Below the pieces are notes generated by a model. The model was not told the origin of the DNA. It worked only from the letters and a program-made list of their open reading frames with translations, and did not search any database. From NCBI RefSeq assembly GCF_009765825.1, contig NZ_LMUR01000018.1:1470267-1534266 (forward strand): 64,000 bases of DNA. Reading direction: 5' to 3'. A program made the position numbers and the translations under genes. Within the stretch, counting starts at the first letter, position 1. Each line of letters opens with the position of its first letter. Origin of the DNA: Granulicella sp. L60 (GTDB lineage: Bacteria > Acidobacteriota > Terriglobia > Terriglobales > Acidobacteriaceae). This document shows, piece by piece, positions 1 through 8,944 of the stretch.

Positions 1-605
1 GCCCCTTTATCGCCAGAATCCGCCGCCCGTCGCGCATCCCACTCCCGGAACGCCGCCGGCGTCGAAACCCCCACAGACGGCACCGCAACCACGCAAAAAG
101 TCCGCGGCAGATCAGGAATCGGCACCACCTGCTCACCCCTCCCCAGCCCCAGAACCGCCCCACCCAACAGAAACAAAGGCACATCCGACCCAATCTCCCC
201 CGCCAGCTGCAGCCGCTCCACCCCCGGCAGCGCCACCCCAAGCTCCCGCTCCAGCCCCAGCAGCGCCGCCGCCGCATTCGCCGAACCCGCACCCATCCCA
301 CCCTGCACCGGCAGGTTCTTCTCAATATGAATCTGCACCTCGGCAGCGATCCCTAGCCGTCCCAGGCACCGCTCCACCATCCGCCACGCGGTATTTCTGT
401 TATCCCGCGGCACAAAAGGATGATTCGTCGTCAGCGTGATGCTCGTCTCCGCCCCCAAGTCCAGCCGCCGCGCCGAGACCGTCACCAGATCATGCAGTTC
501 CAGCGTCTGATACAGCGTCGTCAGCCCATGAAACCCATCCGGCCGCACCGGCCCAATCGCCAGCCCCAGATTTATCTTCGAATACGAACGAACACGCGTA
601 GCCAT
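1..605 (-). CDS. ispE: 4-diphosphocytidyl-2-C-methyl-D-erythritol kinase, 3' end outside window
   Basis: GHMP-family kinase of the non-mevalonate (MEP) isoprenoid pathway, which phosphorylates CDP-methylerythritol in the cytoplasm. The reading frame starts with ATG at 605 and runs off the left edge, so only about the first 200 residues are present. The N-terminus has the family signature SYSKINLGL at residues 7-15, and the glycine-rich GHMP ATP loop VQGGMGAGSANAA lies at about residues 100-112. Both are typical of IspE. It is transcribed away from the neighbouring amidohydrolase gene. Family assignment rests on these two motifs and their spacing. Confidence 0.88.
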   Translation of the reverse strand, partial: MATRVRSYSKINLGLAIGPVRPDGFHGLTTLYQTLELHDLVTVSARRLDLGAETSITLTTNHPFVPRDNRNTAWRMVERCLGRLGIAAEVQIHIEKNLPVQGGMGAGSANAAAALLGLERELGVALPGVERLQLAGEIGSDVPLFLLGGAVLGLGRGEQVVPIPDLPRTFCVVAVPSVGVSTPAAFREWDARRAADSGDKG

Positions 606-657
606 AAACTTCAGTGTACTGTCCGGCTCCTGCGCGAAGACGACTCGCGCGCCTCAG

Positions 658-1890
658 CTATTGAACCCTGCCACTAGCCGAGTAGATGATCTTCCCACCG
701 CGAATCGTATACGCGACCTGCGAAAAGCGATGCACATCGCCCGCCGGATCAGCATCCAGCACCACCACATCAGCCTGCATCCCCTGCTCCACCCGCCCTT
801 TCGTCGCGTCCTTGAAGTACCCGCTCGGATTCGTCGTCAGCGACGCCAGAATATCGCGCCATCCCATCGCCCGCCCCATCAACTCATACTCCTGCGACGT
901 GTCGTACTTCGACTGAAACCCTACATCGGTCCCAAACAGAATCGGCCCACCCTCCGAAAAGTACTGCTTCAACTCCGCAACCCCGGCGTCCACCAGCATC
1001 TTTGTCACCGCCGGGTCCGACACCACCGTAGTCCACAGCGTCAGCGTCGGAATCAGCGCCGTATGCTGCTGCTTCATGCGTGCCAGCTCCTCAGCCGTGT
1101 AGCGTCCTTCGTTCGGGATCGTATGCGCCAACACATCCACGCCTCCAGCCAGCGCATTATCCTGTCCCTCCCGGTTCTGCGGATGGGCGAAGACCGGCCT
1201 GCCCTGCGCGTGCGCCACATCCACCGCCGCCTTCACGATCGCCGTGTCCATATTCACCACCGGCTTATCGCCCATATATGCCCCGGTAAACAGCTTGATG
1301 CCGTCCAGCCCCATCTTCAGATATCCCTGCGCCATCCGCTCCGACTGCTCCGGACTAGCGGCCTCCGGCAGCTTCATCTCCGCAGGCAGATACACAGGGT
1401 GGCCGTTCAGCGGAAAGATATCGCCCGCCATCAGAATCTGCGGCCCGCCGATCTCTCCCGCAGCGATCCTGTGCCGCAGTTCCAGCGTATTCTCAGGCGC
1501 CGAGCCCAGATCCCAAACCGTCGTAACCCCCCACCGCGTCAGCATCTCCTGCATGTGCGCCTCCAGCCTCTCCGGCGACGTATGCGGAACGTCCTCCCAC
1601 CCACTCTCGAAGTGCACATGGCTATTCCAGAATCCCGCGACGGTCACCTTCCCCTTGCAATCGATCACCCGCGCACCCTTCGGCGTCTTCACCACCCCGC
1701 TCACCCCTACCGCAACGATCTTGCCGCCCTCCATCACCACCGCAGCGTTATCGATAGGGCTGCCCGTCGGCGAAGGATAAACCCGCCCACCCTGCAGCAC
1801 CAAAGGCCCCTGGCCTATCGCAACCTGCCCCATTGCAGCAATGCCGGATAAAAACAACAGCACGGATAAGGCAGCAGCAGGTAGTCTCAT
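658..1890 (-). CDS. secreted metal-dependent amidohydrolase family protein
   Basis: Amidohydrolase-superfamily enzyme with an N-terminal signal peptide (MRLPAAALSVLLFLSGIAAMGQ), so probably exported. The superfamily metal ligands are visible: a His-x-His pair in NSHVHFE after the first beta strand, a candidate bridging Lys in DGIKLFTG, histidines in VFAHPQN and DVLAHTIP, and an Asp in FGTDVG. The C-terminal beta-sandwich returns with KGRVEQGMQADVVVLDADP, as in imidazolonepropionase-like and prolidase-like members. ATG at 1890 was chosen over ATG at 1896 because a GGAG Shine-Dalgarno lies 6-8 nt ahead of it. The substrate cannot be predicted. It is divergent from ggt. Confidence 0.85.
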   Translation of the reverse strand: MRLPAAALSVLLFLSGIAAMGQVAIGQGPLVLQGGRVYPSPTGSPIDNAAVVMEGGKIVAVGVSGVVKTPKGARVIDCKGKVTVAGFWNSHVHFESGWEDVPHTSPERLEAHMQEMLTRWGVTTVWDLGSAPENTLELRHRIAAGEIGGPQILMAGDIFPLNGHPVYLPAEMKLPEAASPEQSERMAQGYLKMGLDGIKLFTGAYMGDKPVVNMDTAIVKAAVDVAHAQGRPVFAHPQNREGQDNALAGGVDVLAHTIPNEGRYTAEELARMKQQHTALIPTLTLWTTVVSDPAVTKMLVDAGVAELKQYFSEGGPILFGTDVGFQSKYDTSQEYELMGRAMGWRDILASLTTNPSGYFKDATKGRVEQGMQADVVVLDADPAGDVHRFSQVAYTIRGGKIIYSASGRVQ

Positions 1891-2017
1891 TAACATCTCC
1901 TCTATCTCAGATAAAGAACGACGATAAGACTACATTTGTTCCTTCAAAAACTGGCTAACTGAACCACCCGGCCATAACGATATCTTCGTTTTAACCGCCA
2001 GCATCGGAGAAAAGCCT

Positions 2018-3763
2018 TTGAACATGGGTCCGTCCATCCGAACCACCGCCGCCCTCCTCGTCGCTCTGCTCCCCATGCAGGCCCCCGCACAAACCAGCGA
2101 CCCGGTCCGCGCCCAACACGCCATGGTCGTCACCATCCATCACGACGCCACCGACGCAGGCCTCGCCATCCTCAAGCAGGGCGGCAACGCCATCGACGCC
2201 GCCGTCGCCGTCGGATTCACCCTCGCCGTGGTCTATCCAGCCGCAGGAAACATCGGCGGCGGCGGCTTCATGCTCATCCGCAGCAAACATGGCAAGACCC
2301 ACTTCCTCGACTACCGCGAAAAAGCCCCCGCCGCCGCCAGCCGCGACATGTACCTCGACGCCAAAGGCAACGTCATCCCCGGCATGTCCCTCGTCGGCTA
2401 CAAAGCCAGCGGCGTTCCCGGCTCCGTCGCCGGCCTCACCTACGCGCAGAAGCACTTCGGCAAACTCACCCTCGCGCAGGATATGGCCCCCGCCATCCGC
2501 CTCGCCACCGAAGGCTACCTCCTCTCCGCCGAAGAGGCCCACAACCTGCAAAGCCGCAACCTCACCCGCTTCCCCACCTCCGCGCACCTCTTCCAGCGTG
2601 ACGGCGACTTCTACAAAGAGGGCGACACCCTCAAACAACCAGAACTCGCCGCAACCCTCACCCGCATCTCCAAAGATCCCACTGACTTCTACAAAGGCGC
2701 GATGGCCCACCAGATCGCCAGCTTCGAAAAGGCCGGCGGCGGTCTCATCACCGAGGCCGACCTGGCCGCCTACGAAGTAAAAGAGCGTCCCCCGATAACA
2801 GGCAACTACCGCGGTTACAAAATAATCACCGCTCCGCCACCCTCCTCCGGCGGCATCGTCCTTCTCGAGATCCTCAACATCCTCGCACCCTACAACCTCC
2901 CCAAACTCGGTCCCGACCGCAGCGCCGCGCAGGTCCACATCATCACCGAAGCCTTTCGCCGCGCCTACATGGACCGTGGCGACTATCTCGGCGACCCCGA
3001 CTTCAACACCCTGCCGCTCAAGCAGATGGCCAACAAGAAATACGCCGCCGCCTGGCGCAGCTCCATCGACCCAACCAAGCCCACGCCCTCCAAAGATCTC
3101 GTCCGCCCCGCCGGCTTCATGCCTCCACCCCCGCAAGCCGCACCCGTCAAAGAGTCCACCCAGACCACACACTTCTCCATCGTCGACGCCGACGGCAACG
3201 CCGTCTCCAGCACCTACACCCTCAACGGCGGCTTCGGCTCCGGCGTCACCGTCGAAGGCCTCGGCTTCCTCATGAACAACGAGATGGACGACTTCACCTC
3301 GAAGATCGGCGTCCCCAACACCTACGGCCTCATCCAGGGCCCCGCCAACTCCATCGCACCCGGCAAGCGCCCGCTCTCCGCCATGACCCCCACCATCGTC
3401 ACCCGGCACGGAAAGCTCGCCCTCGTCCTCGGCACCCCCGGCGGCTCCACCATCATCACCACCGTCGCCAACGACCTCCTCAGCGTCGTCGACAACGGCC
3501 TCAACATCCAGCAGGCCGCCGACGCACCGCGCTTCCACCACCAGTATCTGCCCGACCGCCTCGACCTCGAAAAGAAGTTCTCCCCCGAAGTCGCCGAACA
3601 GTTGAAGGAGATAGGCTACACCGTCAACCAGACCGCCATCGCCGACGAACGCAACCCCGGTACCTGGGGCGACAGCGAACTCATAGCCGTCGATCCCAAG
3701 ACCCACGAGCTTCTCGGCGGCCACGACAATCGCCGAGCCTACGGCAAAGCCGCCGGCTACTAA
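2018..3763 (+). CDS. ggt: gamma-glutamyltransferase (gamma-glutamyltranspeptidase)
   Basis: N-terminal nucleophile hydrolase that cleaves gamma-glutamyl bonds of glutathione, normally in the periplasm, after autoprocessing into large and small subunits. An N-terminal hydrophobic signal (AALLVALLPMQAPAQ) is present. The processing site reads STQ-TTHFSIVDADGNAVS, and the first Thr (about residue 383) would be the new N-terminal nucleophile. Family motifs GGGGFMLIR (about 85), GGFGSG and the small-subunit PLSAMTPTIV are present. At 581 aa the length is normal. The start is ambiguous: TTG at 2018 sits 7 nt after GGAGA, while the ATG at 2024 is 13 nt away. A dispersed repeat follows 20 nt after the stop. 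Confidence 0.95.
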   Translation: MNMGPSIRTTAALLVALLPMQAPAQTSDPVRAQHAMVVTIHHDATDAGLAILKQGGNAIDAAVAVGFTLAVVYPAAGNIGGGGFMLIRSKHGKTHFLDYREKAPAAASRDMYLDAKGNVIPGMSLVGYKASGVPGSVAGLTYAQKHFGKLTLAQDMAPAIRLATEGYLLSAEEAHNLQSRNLTRFPTSAHLFQRDGDFYKEGDTLKQPELAATLTRISKDPTDFYKGAMAHQIASFEKAGGGLITEADLAAYEVKERPPITGNYRGYKIITAPPPSSGGIVLLEILNILAPYNLPKLGPDRSAAQVHIITEAFRRAYMDRGDYLGDPDFNTLPLKQMANKKYAAAWRSSIDPTKPTPSKDLVRPAGFMPPPPQAAPVKESTQTTHFSIVDADGNAVSSTYTLNGGFGSGVTVEGLGFLMNNEMDDFTSKIGVPNTYGLIQGPANSIAPGKRPLSAMTPTIVTRHGKLALVLGTPGGSTIITTVANDLLSVVDNGLNIQQAADAPRFHHQYLPDRLDLEKKFSPEVAEQLKEIGYTVNQTAIADERNPGTWGDSELIAVDPKTHELLGGHDNRRAYGKAAGY

Positions 3764-3782
3764 GCCATATCAACTCTCGATT

Positions 3783-3868
3783 GCGACCAGCAGGAGCACC
3801 ACCCGAAGGGGTATACAAGTCACGAAGTGACCTCTCGCCGAGCAGACGGCCCGTCCGGCAGGACAAAG
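3783..3868 (+). repeat. dispersed intergenic repeat, family A, copy 1
   Basis: About 85 bp that recurs at 47059, 48017 and 62432 in the same strand sense. Shared landmarks in order are GCGACCA(A/G), CACCC..AGGG(G)TATAC, the perfect inverted repeat GTCAC-GAA-GTGAC, and CCGTCCGGCAGGACA. It lies just past the ggt stop codon. It has no coding sense of its own on the plus strand. Confidence 0.85.
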
Positions 3869-3941
3869 TCTTCGAACCTAGCCCAAACCCACACGACAGA
3901 GCATCACCCCAAGCAGTACACTACCGCCCAGGAGCCGCATC

Positions 3942-4292
3942 ATGGTGCTCGAACTCGCCAAGCCCGTCGCATTACTGCTCTGCCTGCTCTCGCTCTACGG
4001 GCTCTTCCACACCGCGTTCCTCGCCCCCGGCAGCGGCGACACCCTCCTCATCCCCGGCCCCGAGCTGCACGACCGCATCGTCGTATCCCTCCTCCTCTTC
4101 AGTCTCTCCGCCGGCATCAGCGTCATCAGCGGCCTCCTCTTCCGCGAAGCCGCAACTCCGTCGCACCAATCCCTCTCCGCGACCCTGCCCATGCGCCTCT
4201 TCTACTGGGCCACCGGCATCATGCTGCTCCTCTTCGTCATCTCCTGGTACTTGGAGACCTACTGCATCTTCTACCGCTCCAACCAGTGGTAG
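3942..4292 (+). CDS. small membrane protein, unknown function
   Basis: A 116-aa protein with three clear hydrophobic segments: about residues 4-24 (AKPVALLLCLLSLYGLFHTAF), 46-66 (IVVSLLLFSLSAGISVISGLL) and 85-103 (FYWATGIMLLLFVISWYLE). It is therefore probably an inner-membrane protein. ATG at 3942 follows an AGGAG at 3931-3935. I do not recognise a family. The stop codon overlaps the GTG start of the DUF72 gene, so the two are probably co-transcribed and translationally coupled. No catalytic or metal-binding motif is visible. Confidence 0.7.
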   Translation: MVLELAKPVALLLCLLSLYGLFHTAFLAPGSGDTLLIPGPELHDRIVVSLLLFSLSAGISVISGLLFREAATPSHQSLSATLPMRLFYWATGIMLLLFVISWYLETYCIFYRSNQW

Positions 4293-5071
4293 CGAAGCCC
4301 TTGAAGCAATCCAAGCCCAACCAACCAGACCTCCGAATCGGCACCGCCGGCTGGAGCATCCCACGTCAGTCCGCGGAACAATTCCCCGCCAACGGAACCC
4401 ATCTCGAACGCTACGCCGCCGTTCTAACCTGCGCAGAGATCAACTCCTCCTTCTACCGTCCCCACAGAGTCTCCACCTGGGCAAAGTGGGCGGCATCGGT
4501 CCCGGATGACTTCCGTTTCGCCGTAAAGGCCCCGAAGACGATCACCCACGAAGCACGCCTCGCCTGCACCCCGGAAGATCTCAAGAACTTCCTCGCAGAG
4601 ATCACAACCCTCGGACCGAAGCTGGGCCCCATCCTCGTCCAGCTTCCTCCCAGCCTCGCGTTTCAGTCCGCCACCGCCAAGACCTTCTTCACCATGCTCC
4701 GCGATCTCCATCAAGGCCCCATCGTCTTCGAGCCCCGCCACGCAACCTGGTTCACCGCCGAAGCCGACGATCTCCTGAAAGTCCTTCACATCGCCAGAGT
4801 CGCAGCCGATCCCGCACCTGTCCCCGAAGCCGCCACTCCCGGCGGCTGGAACAAACTCATCTACTATCGGCTCCACGGCTCTCCGCGCATGTACTACAGC
4901 CCTTACACGCAGGCCTTCCTCAACTCACTCGCCGACTCCATCGCCCAGCATCAGCAAGCATCGACAGTATGGTGCATCTTCGACAACACCGCCACCGGTG
5001 CCGCACTCGGCGACGTCAACATCCTTCGAAACCTGCTCCACGCGAAGCCCCAAACAGCAAATCCCACGTAA
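4286..5071 (+). CDS. DUF72 family protein (YecE-like TIM barrel)
   Basis: DUF72/YecE-like protein of unknown biochemical role. It has the family hallmarks: the first strand LRIGTAGWS, EINSSFYR, FRFAVKAPKTITHE, the strand FEPRHATWF (usual form EFRHPSWF), YYRLHGSPRMYYSPY, and the C-terminal IFDNTATGAALGDV. Length from GTG at 4286 is 261 aa, close to the usual 240-260. TTG at 4301 is an alternative start. The start overlaps the stop of the preceding membrane-protein gene by a few bases. The reading frame stays open further upstream, but that part has no family resemblance and overlaps the membrane protein. Confidence 0.85.
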   Translation: MVAKPLKQSKPNQPDLRIGTAGWSIPRQSAEQFPANGTHLERYAAVLTCAEINSSFYRPHRVSTWAKWAASVPDDFRFAVKAPKTITHEARLACTPEDLKNFLAEITTLGPKLGPILVQLPPSLAFQSATAKTFFTMLRDLHQGPIVFEPRHATWFTAEADDLLKVLHIARVAADPAPVPEAATPGGWNKLIYYRLHGSPRMYYSPYTQAFLNSLADSIAQHQQASTVWCIFDNTATGAALGDVNILRNLLHAKPQTANPT

Positions 5072-5073
5072 AA

Positions 5074-5865
5074 CTACTTGCCTCCGCCCAGCGCCTTATC
5101 AATCGCAGCCTGCGCCAGCGGCCCCATAATCGCGTACCCCTGCGCATTCGGATGCACCCCATCAAAACTGATCCCCGGCTTCATGCCACCGTCCGGCCCC
5201 ACCATCGCCGAAAAATAATCGAGGTACGTCAACGAGTGGTTCGCGCAGTATCCCTGCAGCCAGTCGTTCAACACCTTCACCTTCGGCGCGGGCGTCATAC
5301 CCGGCTTCCACGGATAGTCTGCCACTGGCGTAATCGACGCGACGATCACCCGAATCCCATTCGACTTCGCCAGCTCCACCATGGAACGGAAGTTATCCTC
5401 CGTCATCTCCGGCGTCATCGGCCCCGTGTTTCCGGCAATGTCGTTCGTCCCCGCAAGAATCACCACCGCCGCGGGATGCAGATCGATCACATCCTGCCGA
5501 AACCGCACCACCATCTGCGGCGTCGTCTGCCCGCTGATCCCGCGATTGACATACGGCTTACCCGGAAAGAAACTCCCCGTATCCGGCCGCCGTCCCCACG
5601 CATCCGTAATCGAATCCCCATAGAACACCACCCGCTGTTCGTCCGCAGTCGCCGGAGCCAGGGCAGCATCGTCCGCCTTATACCGCGCCAACTGTGGCCA
5701 GTCCGCCAACTTCGCCTCCATCGTTGCAATCCGCTTCGCCAACTCCACCGGCACCGCCACCGGCGGCACCATCGCAGAGGTCGCGCCCCCCACCTGCCCC
5801 GTCTGCGCATACCCCACACCACTCACGCAAGCCAATAAAACCGCACACCTCAGGATCTTCACCAC
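5074..5865 (-). CDS. SGNH/GDSL-type esterase, secreted
   Basis: Serine hydrolase of the SGNH superfamily, probably acting on carbohydrate or lipid esters. A signal peptide (residues 1-20, ending GVGYAQ) indicates export. Block I FYGDSITDAWG carries the nucleophile Ser85. GISGQTTPQMVVRF gives the block II Gly, ILAGTNDIAGN the block III Gly/Asn, and SFDGVHPNAQGY the Asp235-x-x-His238 pair. It starts with GTG at 5865, preceded by GGAGGG 9 nt away. The gene converges on DUF72, with only two bases between the two stop codons. Substrate specificity cannot be read from the sequence. Confidence 0.88.
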   Translation of the reverse strand: MVKILRCAVLLACVSGVGYAQTGQVGGATSAMVPPVAVPVELAKRIATMEAKLADWPQLARYKADDAALAPATADEQRVVFYGDSITDAWGRRPDTGSFFPGKPYVNRGISGQTTPQMVVRFRQDVIDLHPAAVVILAGTNDIAGNTGPMTPEMTEDNFRSMVELAKSNGIRVIVASITPVADYPWKPGMTPAPKVKVLNDWLQGYCANHSLTYLDYFSAMVGPDGGMKPGISFDGVHPNAQGYAIMGPLAQAAIDKALGGGK

Positions 5866-5964
5866 GTCTGCACCCTCCGTACTATCGCGTACCGATTCTA
5901 GCCGACGTTCCCTCCCAGGCTCCGCTCAGCATACCGAAGCCCCGCTGCTGTACCTTAAAGAGTG

Positions 5965-6843
5965 ATGCAACCCGGTATCTCCACTCACGTCTTCCTGCCG
6001 CAGCGCCTGCACCCCGGCCTGCTGGACGCCCTCCACAAATCCGGCGCACAAGTCATCGAGATCTTCGCCGCTCGCCACCACTTCGACTACACCGACCGCG
6101 CCGCCGTCCGCGACATCGCCAGTTGGTTCCGCTCCACGAACATCGGCGCCACACTGCACCAACCCCTCTACATCAGCGATCGCGCCGACGCCCAGTGGTC
6201 CCGCCACGTCGCCGCGAATCTCAACCTCATCGACCCCGAAAAGTCTCGCCGCATCGCCGCCATGGATGAGGTCAAGCGCGCCCTCGAGTCCGCCGAGCAG
6301 ATCCCCTTCACCGCCTGTACCCTCCACCTCGGCCACAAAGACGACGCCTGGAACCCCCGCGCCCTCGAAAACTCCCTCACCGCCATCGAGCACCTCAAGG
6401 CCTTCGCCCACCCCCTCGGCGTCCGCATCCTCCTCGAAAATCTCCAGAACGAGATCACCACGCCCGAACACCTGCTGGAGATCATCCGCGTCGGCCACTT
6501 CGACCGAGTCGGCGTCACCCTCGACCTCGGCCACGCCCACCTCGCCGCCCCCGAAGCCCACAAAGGCATCGACGAAGCCTTCGAACTCCTCAAGCCCCGC
6601 ATCGCCGAACTCCACCTTCACGACAACCTCGGCCAAAAAGACGACCACCTCTGGCCCGGCACCGCAGACTCAGGTAGCTTGAGCATCGACTGGCAGAACG
6701 CCGCCCGCCACATCGCCACCCTCCCCGCCAACACCCCCGCCATCCTCGAAATCTCCCACGACCTCGAAGAGACGACCGAATCCGTCATCGCCAAAGCCAC
6801 AAAAGCCTTCGACCTGCTCAAGCGAGCCGTGGAGCAGATTTAG
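5965..6843 (+). CDS. sugar phosphate isomerase/epimerase-like TIM-barrel protein
   Basis: AP-endonuclease-2/xylose-isomerase-like TIM barrel. Visible strands are GISTHVFLPQ, VIEIFAARHHFDY, ACTLHLGHKDD, VRILLENLQNE, VGVTLDLGHAHLA, IAELHLHDN and PAILEISHD. The His, Glu and Asp residues at strand ends (HLGH, ENLQNE, LDLGHAH, HLHDN) fit the usual divalent-metal site, so it is probably an active isomerase or hydrolase. Length is 292 aa from ATG at 5965; GTG at 5962 is equally possible. The substrate is unknown. It stands alone between oppositely oriented genes. Confidence 0.82.
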   Translation: MQPGISTHVFLPQRLHPGLLDALHKSGAQVIEIFAARHHFDYTDRAAVRDIASWFRSTNIGATLHQPLYISDRADAQWSRHVAANLNLIDPEKSRRIAAMDEVKRALESAEQIPFTACTLHLGHKDDAWNPRALENSLTAIEHLKAFAHPLGVRILLENLQNEITTPEHLLEIIRVGHFDRVGVTLDLGHAHLAAPEAHKGIDEAFELLKPRIAELHLHDNLGQKDDHLWPGTADSGSLSIDWQNAARHIATLPANTPAILEISHDLEETTESVIAKATKAFDLLKRAVEQI

Positions 6844-6870
6844 ACCGCCTGATTGCAAGATCACCCTGAT

Positions 6871-7365
6871 TTAGTAGTTTCGTCTTCGTATAACGCCATC
6901 TATCGACCACGGACCCGACCCACCCATCACCAGCGCCGCAAGGCACGCTAGATACAGCAGGTCGCACTCATACCCCGGCGGTCCAAACTGCGCCCCCGCC
7001 GCCGTCACCGCGACCAGCTTGATCGAGCTGAACCCGTAGCGAAGATGTACCGTAAAGATCGCCACCAGCAAAACCGCAGCCATCGGTATGCTCGCAAGCG
7101 GTACAAGCGCGCCCAGCAGCACAGCAAGGCCCCCAACAATCTCCGTAAGTACTGTCATCCACGCCATCAGGTGCGGGGCCGGCACACCCATCGCATGCAG
7201 GATTAAGGCAAACGCATCAGGCCCCTTCGACAGCTTCGCGAAACCATGCTGCATGAAGCCAAAACCCACGATCAGCCGCAGTGGAATCGGAACCCATCGC
7301 GCAAAACTCTGTCCCATTGCCCCAGATGGAAAATCAGAGGAGTAAATCGACTCTGCAGATCTCAT
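6871..7365 (-). CDS. DoxX family membrane protein
   Basis: DoxX/DoxD-type four-helix membrane protein. Hydrophobic segments lie at roughly residues 24-42 (WVPIPLRLIVGFGFMQHGF), 66-87, 92-112 and 130-150. The signature start LRLIVGFGFMQHGFAKL and the pairing MTVLTEIVGGLAVLLG are characteristic. Homologues are linked to quinone or thiosulfate metabolism or to redox stress, but the role of this one is unknown. The first 15 residues look unlike the family, so translation may begin at the internal Met (MGQSFARW) at about 7317. Confidence 0.85.
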   Translation of the reverse strand: MRSAESIYSSDFPSGAMGQSFARWVPIPLRLIVGFGFMQHGFAKLSKGPDAFALILHAMGVPAPHLMAWMTVLTEIVGGLAVLLGALVPLASIPMAAVLLVAIFTVHLRYGFSSIKLVAVTAAGAQFGPPGYECDLLYLACLAALVMGGSGPWSIDGVIRRRNY

Positions 7366-7511
7366 TGGATCGTGACCTCTCTTCGGCGAGGCCTAGCTCT
7401 ATCACTCACCACTCTGTTCGATTCGATACGTGCAATAGAGTTACAAGCCATCTCCTCTAAGCGCCATCGAAGACCTCCAACCCCGAAAACGCGTAAACTG
7501 ACTCTATTCTC

Positions 7512-8858
7512 ATGTCTATAACGACCTCCGCACCCATCGCCACCATCGCCTCACTCTCCGCGCACGAAGGCCAGACCGTCACCCTCCGCGGCTGGCTCTA
7601 CAACCTCCGCGCCTCCGGCAAACTCCTCTTCCCCATCTTCCGCGACGGCACCGGCACCATCCAGGGCATCGTTCCCAAAGCCGCCGTCCCCGAAGCCGTC
7701 TTCGAGACCCTGAAAAACCTCACTCTCGAATCCTCCCTCACCGTCACCGGCAAAGTCCGCGCCGACTCCCGCGCCCCCAGCGGGTTCGAGCTCGACGTCG
7801 AAGACGTCCAGGTCATCCAAAAAGTCCCAGTCGAAACCCCGTTCCCCATCCAGCTTAAAGAAGCCGGCGTCGACTTCCTCATGGAGCATCGCCACCTCTG
7901 GGTCCGCACCCCGCGCCAGTCCGCCATCCTCCGCGTCCGCGCCACCATCATGCGCGCCGCAGCCGAGTACTTCGACACCAACGGCTTCATCCGCACCGAC
8001 CCACCCATCCTCACTCCCAACGCCTGCGAAGGAACCTCCGAACTCTTCGAGATGGACTACTTCGACGACGACAAGGCCTACCTCACCCAGTCCGGCCAGC
8101 TCTACATCGAAGCCACGGCATTGGCCCTTGGCAAGGTCTACAGCTTCGGCCCCACGTTTAGAGCCGAGAAGTCGAAGACGCGTCGGCACCTGACGGAATT
8201 CTGGATGATCGAACCCGAGGTCGCCTTCCTCGAACTCGACGGCCTCCTCAACCTCGCCGAAGGCTTCATCACCCACATCGTCACCACCGTCCTCGCCCAC
8301 CACCGAGCCGACCTCAAAGTCATCGGCAAAGACGTCGAAAAGTTAGAAGCCGTCATCACCCCCGGCGGCTTCCCCCGCGTCTCCTACGACGAAGCCCACG
8401 CCATGCTCGAAACAGCCTTCGCCGAAGGCAAGATCGAAGCCCCCCACACCTACGGCCACGACTTCGGATCCCCCGACGAAACCTACATCTCAAGTCAATT
8501 CGACAAGCCCGTCATGATCCACCGCTACCCCGCCGCCTTCAAGGCCTTCTACATGCAGCCCGACCCGCTCGACCCCACCAAGGCCCTCTGCGTCGACGTC
8601 CTCGCCCCCGAAGGCTACGGCGAGATCATCGGCGGCTCTCAGCGCATCCACGACTACAACCTCCTCAAATCCCGCATCGAGCAGCACGACCTTCCCCTCG
8701 CCGCCTTCCAGTGGTACCTCGACCTCCGCAAGTACGGCTCCGTCCCTCACTCCGGCTTCGGCATGGGCATCGAGCGCGCCGTCGCCTGGATCTGCGGCCT
8801 CGACCACGTCCGCGAGACCATCCCCTTCGCCCGCACCCTCAACCGCATCTACCCATAG
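7512..8858 (+). CDS. asnS: asparaginyl-tRNA synthetase
   Basis: Class IIb aminoacyl-tRNA synthetase charging tRNA-Asn. The N-terminal OB fold (residues about 18-105: [29 protein letters not shown]) is followed by the catalytic core. Class II motif 2 is [21 protein letters not shown], and motif 3 is [25 protein letters not shown]. Length (448 aa) is normal. ATG at 7512 has no obvious Shine-Dalgarno. The presence of AsnRS suggests direct Asn-tRNA formation and not only the amidotransferase route. The gene is strongly biased to C-ending codons, as expected for a highly expressed gene in this genome. Confidence 0.96.
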   Translation: MSITTSAPIATIASLSAHEGQTVTLRGWLYNLRASGKLLFPIFRDGTGTIQGIVPKAAVPEAVFETLKNLTLESSLTVTGKVRADSRAPSGFELDVEDVQVIQKVPVETPFPIQLKEAGVDFLMEHRHLWVRTPRQSAILRVRATIMRAAAEYFDTNGFIRTDPPILTPNACEGTSELFEMDYFDDDKAYLTQSGQLYIEATALALGKVYSFGPTFRAEKSKTRRHLTEFWMIEPEVAFLELDGLLNLAEGFITHIVTTVLAHHRADLKVIGKDVEKLEAVITPGGFPRVSYDEAHAMLETAFAEGKIEAPHTYGHDFGSPDETYISSQFDKPVMIHRYPAAFKAFYMQPDPLDPTKALCVDVLAPEGYGEIIGGSQRIHDYNLLKSRIEQHDLPLAAFQWYLDLRKYGSVPHSGFGMGIERAVAWICGLDHVRETIPFARTLNRIYP

Positions 8859-8879
8859 CCTTCCAAAGACTGGACGCCA

Positions 8880-8944
8880 AGATGAAGATGAAGATGACGA
8901 AGATGACGAAGATGATGAAGAAGATGATGATGATGAATAAGATG
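8880..8944 (+). repeat. GATGAA/GATGAC trinucleotide microsatellite
   Basis: Runs of GATGAAGATGAC-type triplets, mainly GAT, GAA and GAC units, over about 65 bp. The composition differs sharply from the surrounding GC-rich DNA. In the reading frame of the following gene it encodes mostly Met and Lys. Because the unit length is three, slippage would change protein length without breaking the frame. Confidence 0.85.

Noticed and set aside
1991..3724. Very long open frame on the strand opposite ggt (about 577 codons, Gly/Val/Asp-rich)
   Set aside because: It is the antisense shadow of a strongly C-biased gene. Its composition is typical of reverse-complemented GCC/CTC codons, and ggt itself has full motif support.
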